From NCBI RefSeq assembly GCF_008084145.1, contig NZ_VSDO01000006.1:484366-548365 (forward strand): a stretch of DNA of 64,000 bases, read 5' to 3'. This document shows positions 27,218-36,746 of this stretch, piece by piece (position 1 is the first letter of the stretch; the number at the start of each line of letters is the position of its first letter). The stretch comes from Paenibacillus faecis. GTDB lineage: Bacteria; Bacillota; Bacilli; Paenibacillales; Paenibacillaceae. The translations under genes and the position numbers were made by a program. A model generated the notes under the pieces. That model saw only the letters and a program-made list of their open reading frames with translations, was not told where the DNA came from and did no database searches.

Positions 27218-29512
27218 TTAAAAAAATTTGCGGATGATTTTCGCCACGACCGCGGGTTTAATCGGCTTGCTCATATAATCGTCCATTCCGGCGCTAAGGC
27301 AATTCTCGCGATCCCCGGCGAGCGCATTCGCCGTCACCGCCACAATGACGGGGCACTTCTCCGGAAGAAGCTTGCTCTTGATGACCCGGGTCGCCTCCAG
27401 CCCGTTCATTTCCGGCATATGTACGTCCATAAAAATCATATCGAAAGATTCATAAGCTACCGCCTGAAGCACTTCCAGGCCGTTTGCGGCCTCTCGGGTG
27501 GCATGCCCCAGCCGCTCCAGCATTTTCTTCAAGACAATGCGGTTGATTTCATTATCCTCGGCAATAAGAATATTCAGCTTCTTGCCGGAGGGTACTTCCT
27601 CCAAGGTCCCCGTGACCCCTCCGGCTTGATCTTCGGTTTGCTTGAGGGCTAAGCAAAAAACAAAGGTCGCTCCGGGTCCATCGTGAGGTTCGACCCAAAT
27701 ATCCCCGCCCATAAGATCCACCAGTTTTTTGGTAATTGCCAGACCCAGCCCCGTTCCTTCGAACCGGCGCGTCATGAAATGATCCAACTGGGAAAAGGGC
27801 TGGAACAATAGCGGGATTTTTTCTTTCGGAATCCCGATTCCCGTATCTTGAACGGTGAAGCAAAGCTTCACGTCCGGCCCTTGCTCCATACGCCGGACGG
27901 TTACCGTAACGCCGCCGGTATAGGTGAACTTTACGGCGTTTCCGATCAGATTGAGCAGGACTTGCCTGAGGCGGTCCGCATCGCCGAACAACCGGTCGGG
28001 AACGTCCGGGGAAACGTTGAAGTCCATGGACAACCCTTTTTCCATGGCACGGACCATAACGATGTCCAGCGTTTCGGAAATCAGTTTCCGCAGGTCGAAC
28101 ATCTCCTCATGCAGCTCGGACTTGCCCGATTCGATTTTTGCGAAATCCAGAATGTCGTTAATGATGGCCAGCAGCGTATCTCCGCTCTTGCGGATAATCT
28201 CCAGATACTCTGTTTGGGTTTCCGTCAATTCGGTCGTCTCCAGCATCAAATCCGTCATCCCGATGACTCCGTTCATGGGCGTGCGGATCTCATGACTCAT
28301 CATCGCCAGAAATTCGCTCTTCGCCCGGTTGGTGCTCTCCGCCGCTTCTTTGGCGATCAATAGCTGCTTCTGCTCGGTGATGTCTTTGGCAATAATGTAG
28401 AAGCCTACATTCTTCTTGTTGATCATGATCGGCGCCACCGTAGTCAGCACCTCGGACGTATGGCCGTACTTGGTATGGATCTTGTCGATGCCTTTGGCGA
28501 CGGAGGCGTCTTGCATCGATTCGGACAGGATCTGGGACAAGGGCTGTTCTCCGATAAACTCGGAAAAGGGCTTTCCCGCCATATCGGAAATTTTATACCC
28601 GGTCAACCTCTCAGCTACCGCATTGGCATTGATAATCCGTCCGTCCAAATCCAGGGAAAATACGGCGTCATGATTGTATTTTTTGAGCGAGTTATAACGT
28701 TCGACCGTCTCCTGCAGTTCGCGTTCCACCCGCTTTCGGTCCGTGATATCCTGTACCGTGCCGCTCATTTTGACCGGATTCATTTCTTCGTCATAGGTAA
28801 CGATTCCGCGCAAATGAAGGTACAGGTACTCCTCCCTCCTGATTTCGAACCGGCATTCAAAATCAAATTGCCCCGAGCGCAAAGCGGCATTTACGGCTTC
28901 CACCATACGTTTCCGATCTACCGGATGCACTTTGGACAGGATGTCCGCACCGGAAGGCGGGTCCGTCTGCTTCTCAAGTCCAAATATCGCATAGAGCTGA
29001 TCGAACAGCTCGATGTCTCCTTCTCGCACATTCCATTCCCAACTGCCGACCCGGGTCATCCGCATCGTCTCGGCCAGAATGGAGGCCTCCTGCCTCCGCT
29101 TGGTCGTCTCCCTGCCGACCGCCAAAAGCATAGGGCCTTTCGGAGCATCCTTGTTCAAACGAACCGCAAATTCAAACCATACTTCCTCGCCCGCTTTGCT
29201 TCGGAGCCTCCATTCCACGGTCGCCCGCCGATGTCTTAGCAATTGACGGCTCAGCTTCCCGAGCTCCTCCGGATCCGGTTGACACCAGGCCGTGTACTTT
29301 ACGCCAACCACTTCTTCGGGACGATAACCGAGCCATTCCGTGACGGATGGGGAGCAAAACAATCCGATCCCATTCAAATCACAGCAATACACAAGATCAT
29401 TCATATTGGTAAGAATATAACGGCTCCATTCCTCCGCTTCCACCTCTTGGCGACTCCAAAGTTCTCTCGTTTCGTCTATCCCAAGAGACTGCTGTCCTTC
29501 GTGCCCGTTCAT
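27218..29512 (-). CDS. Hybrid sensor histidine kinase/response regulator with three PAS domains
   Basis: The ATG at 29512 follows GGAGG by 7 bases (764 residues). Three PAS/PAC units occupy about residues 30-385. A HisKA domain with MMSHEIRTPMNG (phosphorylated H) and a HATPase domain with DTGIGIP and GTGLGL follow (about 395-625). A receiver domain with D in FMDVHMPEMNG ends the protein. No membrane helix is visible, so it senses a cytoplasmic or redox/energy signal. No separate regulator gene is adjacent; a histidine phosphotransfer partner would be encoded elsewhere. Confidence 0.93.
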   Translation of the reverse strand: MNGHEGQQSLGIDETRELWSRQEVEAEEWSRYILTNMNDLVYCCDLNGIGLFCSPSVTEWLGYRPEEVVGVKYTAWCQPDPEELGKLSRQLLRHRRATVEWRLRSKAGEEVWFEFAVRLNKDAPKGPMLLAVGRETTKRRQEASILAETMRMTRVGSWEWNVREGDIELFDQLYAIFGLEKQTDPPSGADILSKVHPVDRKRMVEAVNAALRSGQFDFECRFEIRREEYLYLHLRGIVTYDEEMNPVKMSGTVQDITDRKRVERELQETVERYNSLKKYNHDAVFSLDLDGRIINANAVAERLTGYKISDMAGKPFSEFIGEQPLSQILSESMQDASVAKGIDKIHTKYGHTSEVLTTVAPIMINKKNVGFYIIAKDITEQKQLLIAKEAAESTNRAKSEFLAMMSHEIRTPMNGVIGMTDLMLETTELTETQTEYLEIIRKSGDTLLAIINDILDFAKIESGKSELHEEMFDLRKLISETLDIVMVRAMEKGLSMDFNVSPDVPDRLFGDADRLRQVLLNLIGNAVKFTYTGGVTVTVRRMEQGPDVKLCFTVQDTGIGIPKEKIPLLFQPFSQLDHFMTRRFEGTGLGLAITKKLVDLMGGDIWVEPHDGPGATFVFCLALKQTEDQAGGVTGTLEEVPSGKKLNILIAEDNEINRIVLKKMLERLGHATREAANGLEVLQAVAYESFDMIFMDVHMPEMNGLEATRVIKSKLLPEKCPVIVAVTANALAGDRENCLSAGMDDYMSKPIKPAVVAKIIRKFF

Positions 29513-29773
29513 TACCAAGCCTCCGTTCCAGGATCGTTCATATCGGCAAGTAACCGGAAGGATCTTTTGATCTATTGGTTTGACTATGACTTGTTTTCTT
29601 CTTAAATATCAGACATTAATTTAAATGTCAATTTACAAAGCAACTAAACGACTGTCCGGCCCAAAAGAAAAATTAAGTATATTCAAAATTTCCCTTTTCA
29701 TTGCTAAGCCGATCCCTTATTGTATAGGGTGGAAAATACTCGCTGTGGAGAGAAATTATATTGAGGTGGTCCT

Positions 29774-31048
29774 ATGACAACGCAATCCGCTTTACCTCCG
29801 AACACCAGTTTGTTTCGGAACCGGTTTTACCAGACGATCCTGATTTCCAACATCTTTCTGCAAATCGGGATTTGGGTTCGCAACTTCGCGATCCTTATGT
29901 TCGTTACCGATATGACGAACAACGACCCGGTGGCGGTTTCGCTCATCTCCGTGGTCGAATTCGCTCCGATCTTCGTGTTCTCCTTCATCGGCGGAGCTTT
30001 CGCCGACCGTTGGAAACCCAAGCGAACGATGATCTGGTGCGACTTTTTGTCCGCCGCTTCCGTGTTCGCGGTGCTGTTCACGCTGATGTACGGCTCTTGG
30101 GAAGCCGTCTATTTCGCCACATTTATTTCGGCGATCCTCTCCCAATTTTCACAGCCGTCCGTTATGAAGCTGTTCAAGCAGCATGTTCATCCGGATAAGC
30201 TGCAGCAAGGCATGGCCTTGTTTCAATCCCTGGTCGCGATCTTTATGGTGCTGGGGCCGACGCTCGGGATTTTCTCGTACCATCAATTCGGCATTTATAT
30301 TTCGATCGGAGTGATGGGGGTCGCCTTCTTGATTTCCGCTCTCGTTCTGTTCCGGCTTCCGGCCGATGAGCACACGGAGGAAAAAGCCGAACGGACCACG
30401 AAGCTGACCCGCGAGCTGGCGGACGGCTTCCGCTATGTATGGCGCAGTCCGATTCTGAAAGTTCTTGGCGCCACCTTCGCCATCGCCGGTTTTGCCGTTG
30501 GGACCATCCAGACGCTTGGCCTGTATGTTGTAATCGAGAACTTAGGGAAAACCAAGGAATTCCTGCAGTTCCTTCTGATGGTTAACGGCGTGGCGATGCT
30601 GATCGGAGGCGGTATCATCATGACGCTGTCCAAAAAAATCCCGCCGCAAATGCTGCTTGCCTTCGGGATGGCCGTCAGCGCGGTTTGTATCGCCGGCATG
30701 GGATTCTCGACAAGCGTTCCGCTGACGCTGGTCCTGCAGTTTATTAACGGGCTTACCTTCCCTTGCATCCAGATCGGGATCAACACCATGATCCTTCAGT
30801 CCACCGAGCAATCTTACGTCGGCAGGGTCAACGGCGTGCTGAGCCCGATGTTTATGGGGATGATGGTCATTATGATGTCGGTGTCCGGATTGCTCAAGAA
30901 AGTGTTCCCGCTGGTCGGCATCTACACGTTTTCCGGCATCGCCATGCTGATCGGCGCGCTGATTCTCATCCCGATCTTCAAGGTCAAACCGGCGCCGATT
31001 CCGGTACCCGACGTGAACATGAAAGAACCCGGAACCGGAACAACCTAG
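29774..31048 (+). CDS. MFS transporter (DHA3/enterobactin-exporter-like)
   Basis: The 424-residue protein has about twelve membrane helices. The loop after helix 2 reads GGAFADRWKPKRTMIWCD, the MFS motif A of DHA3 drug exporters. It probably expels a drug, siderophore or other small molecule with proton exchange. GAGGTGG lies close before the ATG. The gene stands alone, with a bidirectional terminator behind it. The segment 29519-29773 before it is AT-rich and presumably holds the promoter. Confidence 0.92.
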   Translation: MTTQSALPPNTSLFRNRFYQTILISNIFLQIGIWVRNFAILMFVTDMTNNDPVAVSLISVVEFAPIFVFSFIGGAFADRWKPKRTMIWCDFLSAASVFAVLFTLMYGSWEAVYFATFISAILSQFSQPSVMKLFKQHVHPDKLQQGMALFQSLVAIFMVLGPTLGIFSYHQFGIYISIGVMGVAFLISALVLFRLPADEHTEEKAERTTKLTRELADGFRYVWRSPILKVLGATFAIAGFAVGTIQTLGLYVVIENLGKTKEFLQFLLMVNGVAMLIGGGIIMTLSKKIPPQMLLAFGMAVSAVCIAGMGFSTSVPLTLVLQFINGLTFPCIQIGINTMILQSTEQSYVGRVNGVLSPMFMGMMVIMMSVSGLLKKVFPLVGIYTFSGIAMLIGALILIPIFKVKPAPIPVPDVNMKEPGTGTT

Positions 31049-31061
31049 CTTTAACCATAAC

Positions 31062-31107
31062 ATAAAAAAGGGTCCCAGCCGCGTTGAATGGCGGTTTCGG
31101 GACCCTT
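31062..31107. terminator. Bidirectional terminator
   Basis: GGGTCCC.../...GGGACCC with an A-run before and a T-run after, between two convergent genes. Confidence 0.8.
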
Positions 31108-31140
31108 TTGCTTTGATGTAAAGTTGATGACGGTTCGGTT

Positions 31141-32073
31141 TTACCGGCTGTTAAAGATGTCGGTCAATACCGGAACGATTTGCGATTTGCGGGAGACTAC
31201 GCCTTTCAGCAGCGCCTTGTTGTTCTCCAGCTTCACGCCGTAAGCCGCTTCCACCGCGTCGGCGGCTTTGCCCAACGCGAGCCCGATGGAATCGTTGTTC
31301 AGAATGTCGGTCACCACGAACAGGAACAAGTCCAGTCCTTTGCGGTCCACAATGCCGTTCAGCGCGGCTTCCAGTTCAGCCTGGCGTACGAGCACATCAT
31401 TAACGTCGACCGCGTTCACCTGAGCGATTTCCACCTTCGCGCTGCCCATGGAGAACTCCTTGGCGTCCAGGGAGATCAACTGCTCGATCGATTTATCGCT
31501 AAGGTCGGCCCCCGCCTTAAGCATGTCCAGCCCGTATTCTTCCGGGTTCACGCCGGCGATGTCCGCAAGCTCGCGGGCCGCGGCCACATCCTGCTCCGTA
31601 CAGGTCGGAGATTTAAACAGAAGGGAATCCGAAATGATTGCGGACAGCATCAACCCGGCGATGTTGGCGGGTACCGCGATGCCGTTCTCTTTGTACATCT
31701 TGTTAAGGATCGTAGCGGTACACCCTACAGGCTCGGCACGATAGTAAAGCGGGCCGCTCGTTTCAAAATTCGCGATCCGGTGATGGTCGATGACCTCGGC
31801 GACACGAACCTGATCGATGTCGGAGACGCTTTGCTGACGTTCGTTATGGTCGACCAAAATAACGTCCTTCACTTCCCCCGCCGCGCTTTCGATCACGCGT
31901 GGAGCCTGAAATCCGAAACGGTCGAGGGCAAACTTCGTTTCCCCGTTAACTTCGCCCAAGGCGACGGGTTCCACGTTCCAGCCCAGCTTGGTTTTCAAAT
32001 CGGCATAAGCGATCGCGGAGCAGATGGTATCTGTGTCCGGATTTTTGTGTCCGAAAATCAATACTTTGTCCAT
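31141..32073 (-). CDS. ppaC: Manganese-dependent inorganic pyrophosphatase
   Basis: This family II pyrophosphatase (310 residues) splits pyrophosphate and so drives biosynthetic reactions. The DHH-family metal motifs are present: GHKNPDTDT with H9, D13 and D15, a VDHNE segment, and the DHH motif VIDHHRIAN. The C-terminal DHHA2 domain ends with VSRKSQIVP, where the substrate-binding RK pair lies. AAGGAG precedes the ATG by 9 bases. It forms a single-gene unit. Confidence 0.96.
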   Translation of the reverse strand: MDKVLIFGHKNPDTDTICSAIAYADLKTKLGWNVEPVALGEVNGETKFALDRFGFQAPRVIESAAGEVKDVILVDHNERQQSVSDIDQVRVAEVIDHHRIANFETSGPLYYRAEPVGCTATILNKMYKENGIAVPANIAGLMLSAIISDSLLFKSPTCTEQDVAAARELADIAGVNPEEYGLDMLKAGADLSDKSIEQLISLDAKEFSMGSAKVEIAQVNAVDVNDVLVRQAELEAALNGIVDRKGLDLFLFVVTDILNNDSIGLALGKAADAVEAAYGVKLENNKALLKGVVSRKSQIVPVLTDIFNSR

Positions 32074-32264
32074 TCGTTTACTCTCCTTTTCGTTATTCGC
32101 TTAGAAAAGTATATCCCGAACCGGAACCACAATCAAGGGCGGACCGGGGCCGGACCGGCAATTTTCAGCTTCGTATTAAGGTCCCTCTCAGGGAAAATTC
32201 AGCAAATTCTCAGGTAAGTTTCCGATAATAGAACCATTAAGACATAATTGGAGGTCTTCGCATC

Positions 32265-32951
32265 ATGAAAAATCTAAAAGGGGTCAGAGTGATGCTGGTG
32301 GACGACGAGCCTCATATCACCCAGTTTCTGGAGTTCGGCCTGCTCAACGAAGGGTTCGACACCCGTACGGCGCCGGACGGCATGACCGCCGTCAACCTGG
32401 CGTTGGAATTTCAGCCGCATGTCGTCATCCTGGACGTCATGATGCCTGGTATGGACGGTTGGGAAGTGTGCCGGCTGCTGAAAAAGAACCTGAGCAATGT
32501 GGCGATTATTATGCTGACCGCCAAAGATGAAGTCGAAGACCGGGTGAAGGGCTTGACGACGGGGGCGGACGATTATGTGGTCAAGCCCTTCAGCTTCGAG
32601 GAACTGCTCGCCCGGATCGGCGCCCGCTTGCGGAACCAGTTCCCCGCCTTATACGGCGAGGTCTCTTTCGGCCCGTTCCGGCTCGATGACCGCAGGAAAG
32701 AGATCCGGTATCGGGACGAAGTTCTGGAACTGTCTCCCACGGAATATGAGCTGCTGAAATATCTGGTCATCAATCACGGGATTGTTCTCAGCAAAAGCAC
32801 GATTCTCGATCAAGTCTGGGGATACGACTTCGGCGGCGACGAAAATATCGTCGAGGTGTACATCCGGTTTCTGCGCGAAAAGCTGAACGACAAAGAGCAC
32901 CGTCTCATCCGGACGCTGCGGGGCGCGGGGTACCGCGTCGATCTGCCATGA
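32265..32951 (+). CDS. OmpR/PhoB-family response regulator
   Basis: A 228-residue regulator with a receiver domain (phosphorylation site D57 in VILDVMMPG, lysine in MLTAKDE) and a C-terminal winged helix (about 130-225, ending RGAGYRVDLP). GGAGG stands 10 bases before the ATG. It overlaps the kinase gene by 4 bp (ATGA), so the two are translated together. The signal is unknown. Confidence 0.95.
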   Translation: MKNLKGVRVMLVDDEPHITQFLEFGLLNEGFDTRTAPDGMTAVNLALEFQPHVVILDVMMPGMDGWEVCRLLKKNLSNVAIIMLTAKDEVEDRVKGLTTGADDYVVKPFSFEELLARIGARLRNQFPALYGEVSFGPFRLDDRRKEIRYRDEVLELSPTEYELLKYLVINHGIVLSKSTILDQVWGYDFGGDENIVEVYIRFLREKLNDKEHRLIRTLRGAGYRVDLP

Positions 32952-34468
32952 GGCGGAATCGGTTCTTCCCGGTTGGCCGCGGGACGTTATCCCCCCGTTC
33001 TCTCCGCTCCCAGCTCCTGTCCAGGTCTTTGCTTGTTCTGGCTCTGCTGCTGGCGCTCATCGGCAGCGTTCAGTACGTGGTGGTCAAAAATTTTCTGTAC
33101 CGCAATCAGGCGGAAACCTTAATGTCGCAAATCCGCGGGATCCCCGACTTCTTTTTGTTCGGCGGGGAACTGCCTGCCTGGGCGGAACGGATCGGCGGCG
33201 TCCCCGCCTCCCCGAAGGAGGGCGAACGGAGGCCGGTGCTGTTTCTGCCGGATACTTCCCTGGCGCTGATCAGCAGCTCGTCCGAAGTGATCAGCCGGTC
33301 CGACGGGTCCGGCCTTCCCGCCCCCCGCCTTTCGGAAGCGGAGTATGCCGCCGTTCGCAACCAACCCCGCAATCTGCGTAAAGACGCGTATAAAGTGGTT
33401 CGGGATCCGAACGGGATGGAGCAACTGGTGGTGTTTCGGCCGGCGGATGGGCCCCAAAGACGCGGCACCTTGATCCAAATGGGTATCGCCACCGCCCATT
33501 TGAAGGCTATTGCGCTCCGCCAGTTGACCATCTTCATGGTCTTGTCCCTGATCGCCCTGGGGGGCGGCCTGATGCTGTATTTGTCGGTGCTGCGCAAAAC
33601 GCTGAAGCCGCTCCATCAAATGATCGGCACCGTGCGGGAGCTTGACGCCGGCAACCTTGACCGGCGCTTCCCGGCTTCCCTCGGCCAAAGCGAAATCGAC
33701 CGCCTCGCCGTTTCCTTCAACGGCATGCTCGAGCGGCTGCAAACCTCCTTCGCGACGGAGCGCGAGGCGAAGGAACAGATGCGCCGCTTCATCGCCGACG
33801 CTTCGCACGAGCTGCGGACGCCGCTGACCTCGATCCACGGCTTTCTCGAGGTGCTGCTTCGCGGGGCCGCCGACAAGCCGGAGCAGCTGAACGCGGCGCT
33901 AAGCAGCATGCTGGGCGAAGCCCGGCGGATGAAGAAGCTGGTCGAGGACCTGCTTACGCTCGCCAAGCTGGACCGGGCCCCGGTCTTGAGCCGGAGCGAG
34001 ATCAGGCTCGACGCGCTGGTGGCGGAAATGGAGCCCCATCTGCGCATGCTGGCGGATGGCCGGTCCGTGGTGTTCCGCTTGGCACCGGAGATGACGGTGA
34101 CGGCGGACAGCGACAAAATCAAGCAGGTCGTGCTGAATTTGTTCCACAACGCCGTCCAGCACACCGACCCGGCCAAGGGCCGCATCACCGTCACCTTGTC
34201 CAGGGTGACGGAGCACGAAGCGCTGCTGTGCGTACAGGACAACGGCCCGGGTATTCCGGCCGAGCATCTGCCGCACGTGTTCGAGCGCTTCTACCGCAGC
34301 GACGCCTCGCGCACGCGCAAGCAGGGAGGCGCCGGCCTGGGCCTGGCGATCTCGCAGGCGATCGTCGCGGCCCACGGCGGCCGCATCTCGGCGCACAGCG
34401 CGCCGGGGGGCGGCGCCGCCTTTGAGGTGCGGCTGCCCGCCGCCGCAGCAGACGCGGCCGCGCGCTAG
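32948..34468 (+). CDS. Sensor histidine kinase
   Basis: This 506-residue kinase has two membrane helices (about 22-45 and 192-212) around an extracellular domain. A HAMP domain with LKPLHQMIGTVRELDAGNL, a HisKA domain with DASHELRTPLTSIHG and a HATPase domain with DNGPGIP and GAGLGLAI follow. It is the partner of the OmpR-type regulator. The last third is distinctly richer in G and C than the rest, and the GC-rich tandem repeat at 34491-34560 follows its stop. The last residues are an alanine run (AAAADAAAR). Confidence 0.94.
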   Translation: MRRNRFFPVGRGTLSPRSLRSQLLSRSLLVLALLLALIGSVQYVVVKNFLYRNQAETLMSQIRGIPDFFLFGGELPAWAERIGGVPASPKEGERRPVLFLPDTSLALISSSSEVISRSDGSGLPAPRLSEAEYAAVRNQPRNLRKDAYKVVRDPNGMEQLVVFRPADGPQRRGTLIQMGIATAHLKAIALRQLTIFMVLSLIALGGGLMLYLSVLRKTLKPLHQMIGTVRELDAGNLDRRFPASLGQSEIDRLAVSFNGMLERLQTSFATEREAKEQMRRFIADASHELRTPLTSIHGFLEVLLRGAADKPEQLNAALSSMLGEARRMKKLVEDLLTLAKLDRAPVLSRSEIRLDALVAEMEPHLRMLADGRSVVFRLAPEMTVTADSDKIKQVVLNLFHNAVQHTDPAKGRITVTLSRVTEHEALLCVQDNGPGIPAEHLPHVFERFYRSDASRTRKQGGAGLGLAISQAIVAAHGGRISAHSAPGGGAAFEVRLPAAAADAAAR

Positions 34469-34490
34469 GAGCGCGGGCGGCTGTGCGCGG

Positions 34491-34560
34491 GCGAGCGGCT
34501 ACGCGCGGGCAGCGGGCAGGCGCGGGCGAGCGGCTACGCGCGGGCAGCGGGCAGGCGCGG
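34491..34560. repeat. GC-rich 35-bp tandem duplication
   Basis: Two consecutive 35-bp units beginning GCGAGCGGCTACGCG are identical (34491-34525 and 34526-34560). Related GC-rich sequence continues to about 34620. It lies just after the kinase stop and encodes nothing convincing. Confidence 0.8.
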
Positions 34561-34649
34561 GCGGGCAGCCGTCGCGCAGGCAGCGCCACGCGCGGGTAGC
34601 GGCCAGGCGCAGGCGGCGGCCTTTGGCACCAGGACTGGCGGCCCTATGA

Positions 34650-35003
34650 TTTCCTTAGCCGCTCGGGTTAACGGCCTTTTGGGGAGCTATTTCGGCCCGA
34701 ATCGGCTTCGCGGGGTAAATAGCGGTCCAAAAGACACTGGCGTTGCATTTAACCTGACATGGTGCTGCCTATCCGCAATCTTTTTTGCCGCCTGTTATAA
34801 TAGCGGCGTTTTGGGCCGTTATTTCGCCCCGATTCGCGTTTTTGGGGAAAATAGCGGCCAAAAAAGGCCTTATTTCACTGATGCGGGTCCCAAAATTAGG
34901 TTTCGGGCCCGTTTTTCCAAAAATAAGTGCCCAAAAGGCCGCTATTTCTTGCCATTGCCGCAAATTCGACAAAATAGCGGCTCAAAAGGCCGTTATTAGC
35001 CTT
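34650..35003. repeat. Array C, copy 2: phased AATAGCGGC palindromes
   Basis: Units start at 34718, 34799, 34850, 34922 and 34973, with a further degenerate unit near 34669. The last four are spaced 51, 72 and 51 bp, exactly as in copy 1. The linker at 34735-34795 is about 85% identical to 10044-10110. Confidence 0.85.
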
Positions 35004-35026
35004 ATTGGCAGCCCACAATTAAACAT

Positions 35027-35060
35027 AAGCAAAAAAACCTGCATAATCGCAGGTTTTTTC
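35027..35060. terminator. Bidirectional terminator between kinase and hflX
   Basis: AAAAAAACCTGC-ataatc-GCAGGTTTTTT forms a stem with A- and T-runs on both sides. Confidence 0.85.
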
Positions 35061-35094
35061 GCCTTTTTCACCTATTTCACCTTTCCCCTATTCC

Positions 35095-36378
35095 CTACTC
35101 TTGCTCCCCGGCACTCTCTACAGCGTACTGCTTATACTTGCCGTAGTCGCTCAGCCTGCATTCCATCGAAAGCCGGGTGCCGTCCTCTTCATAGCTGGTC
35201 GCGAAAATGTTGGCGCGCTCATTAAAATAGGACACGACCGCACCTTGATCGTAAGGGATCAGCATTTCGCAGCGGATATAATCCTTGAACACCCGCTCCC
35301 GGATCATTTGGACGAGCTCCTGCAGCCCGATGCGCGGTTTGGCCGCCATAAACACTTTGTCTCCCTGAATTTCGGGAATCGGGCGCTCCGCCAAATCGGA
35401 TTTGTTGTAGGCGTAAATGACCGGGATATCCGTAATGCCGATCTCTTTCAACGTTTGGTTGGTGATCTCGATCAAACGCTCGTACTCCGGGTTGGAGTAA
35501 TCTACCACGTGGATGAGCAGATCGGCTTCCGCGACTTCCTCTAAAGTGGAGCGGAACGCCTTGATCAGGTGATGCGGAAGTTTGCTGACAAAGCCGACCG
35601 TGTCCGTGAGCAGGAAGGTTTTGTTGTCTTCCAGAGGGATGCTGCGCACCGAGGTTTCCAGGGTGGCGAACAGCATATCTTTCTCGAAGACCTGCTTCTC
35701 TTGTTCGGGATGAAAAAGTTCCATCATCGCGTTCATGATCGTCGATTTGCCGGCGTTGGTATAGCCGACGAGCGAGACAACGGGAACGTCGTTCTTCTTC
35801 CGCTGTTTCCGCTGGGTCTGGCGGTGGGCCACCAGGGTGTCGAGCTCCTTGCTCAGCGCGTTGATCTTCTCTTCAATCCGGCGGCGGTCCAGCTCCAGCC
35901 GGGTTTCCCCGGCGCCGCGGTTCTTTGTGCCGACCCCGCCGCTTTGGCGGCCGAGCGATTCACGGAGACCGATCAAACGGGGAAGCATGTATTTCAGTTG
36001 GGCGATTTCCACCTGAAGCTGCGCTTCCCTCGTCTTGGCCCGCTGGTCAAAAATGTCGAGAATCAGCACGGTCCGGTCGATCACTTTGCATTGCAGGTCG
36101 GCCTCCAGATTGCGGATTTGCGACGGGGACAGCTCGTCGTTGAAGATGACGAGGTTGCCGTCGTTCGCCTCCAGCAAGGCCGTCACCTCCTGCAGTTTGC
36201 CGGTGCCGATATAGTGAGAAGTGTTGACTTTCGGCAAATTTTGCGTCACCACGGCCACGACTTCAATGTCGCACGCCTCCGCCAAATTGGCCAATTCCTC
36301 CATGGAATACTCAAAATCCTCCTGCTGGTTCAAATTAACCCCGACGAGGATTGCTTTTTGCTGCAACGGTTCCGTCAT
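35095..36378 (-). CDS. hflX: Ribosome-associated GTPase HflX
   Basis: HflX is a GTPase that splits stalled or stressed 70S ribosomes. The protein has 427 residues: an N-terminal HflX domain (about 1-120), a helical linker with the family motif GVGTKNRGAGETRLELDRR, and a GTPase domain with G1 GYTNAGKST, G3 DTVG and G4 NKSD. A short C-terminal domain follows. GGGAGG precedes the ATG. The gene has a long leader with an intrinsic terminator right before it (36405-36436) and a small open frame, suggesting attenuation, as reported for an hflX homologue conferring antibiotic resistance in Listeria. Confidence 0.95.
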   Translation of the reverse strand: MTEPLQQKAILVGVNLNQQEDFEYSMEELANLAEACDIEVVAVVTQNLPKVNTSHYIGTGKLQEVTALLEANDGNLVIFNDELSPSQIRNLEADLQCKVIDRTVLILDIFDQRAKTREAQLQVEIAQLKYMLPRLIGLRESLGRQSGGVGTKNRGAGETRLELDRRRIEEKINALSKELDTLVAHRQTQRKQRKKNDVPVVSLVGYTNAGKSTIMNAMMELFHPEQEKQVFEKDMLFATLETSVRSIPLEDNKTFLLTDTVGFVSKLPHHLIKAFRSTLEEVAEADLLIHVVDYSNPEYERLIEITNQTLKEIGITDIPVIYAYNKSDLAERPIPEIQGDKVFMAAKPRIGLQELVQMIRERVFKDYIRCEMLIPYDQGAVVSYFNERANIFATSYEEDGTRLSMECRLSDYGKYKQYAVESAGEQE

Positions 36379-36404
36379 GTAAATTCCTCCCTTATCTAAA
36401 ACTT

Positions 36405-36436
36405 AAACAAAAAAAGACACAGGCATCCCCTGTGTC
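36405..36436 (-). terminator. Intrinsic terminator directly upstream of hflX
   Basis: An 8-bp perfect stem GACACAGG/CCTGTGTC with a 5-base loop and a T7 tract, ending about 27 bases before the hflX ATG. Confidence 0.8.
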
Positions 36437-36440
36437 ATGT

Positions 36441-36512
36441 TCAAACGAGAACGCACGCACCTATACGGGGAAATAAACGTCTCCCGAAAATTGGCGCACG
36501 TAAAGCCGGCAT
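36441..36512 (-). CDS. Possible 23-residue leader peptide of hflX
   Basis: An ATG at 36512 opens a frame of 23 codons whose TGA ends 4 bases before the terminator hairpin. The peptide (MPALRAPIFGRRLFPRIGAC and three more residues) is rich in arginine. No good ribosome site stands before it, which argues against it. A second tiny frame (36537-36554, five codons) does have AGGG in place. Either could sense ribosome stalling. Confidence 0.3.
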   Translation of the reverse strand: MPALRAPIFGRRLFPRIGACVLV

Positions 36513-36746
36513 ATTCTATTCAAAAGTAGGTTCCCTTTATCCTAGCATACCCATTCCGTTTGCCCTGCACAGGGGCAGAGCCTTTGGCACTATTCAATTA
36601 GCCGCGCAAAGTGGTAAAACGGAATTTGATATTAATCACAGGGAACCCTCCGTTCGTTTAAGATTATCTATATTTTAACATATTATTATTCGTAAAACAA
36701 TTTGCTCAGGGGTTAATCAAAAATAAAATGACGCCCCGCCCTCCTA

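Larger units (their letters stand above)
36379..36746 (-). promoter_or_regulatory. hflX leader with attenuator-like layout
   Basis: On the minus strand a promoter TTGTTT (36700-36695), 17-bp gap and TAAAAT (36677-36672) starts a leader of about 285 nt. Near its end is a terminator (stem GACACAGG/CCTGTGTC, 36436-36409, then seven T). An earlier segment CCCCTGTG (36575-36568) can pair instead with CACAGGGG (36434-36427) inside the terminator, giving an alternative fold. The arrangement is seen; regulation is inference. Confidence 0.55.

Noticed and set aside
36379-36746. T-box riboswitch before hflX
   Set aside because: I see neither the T-box sequence nor a specifier loop; the leader fits attenuation better.
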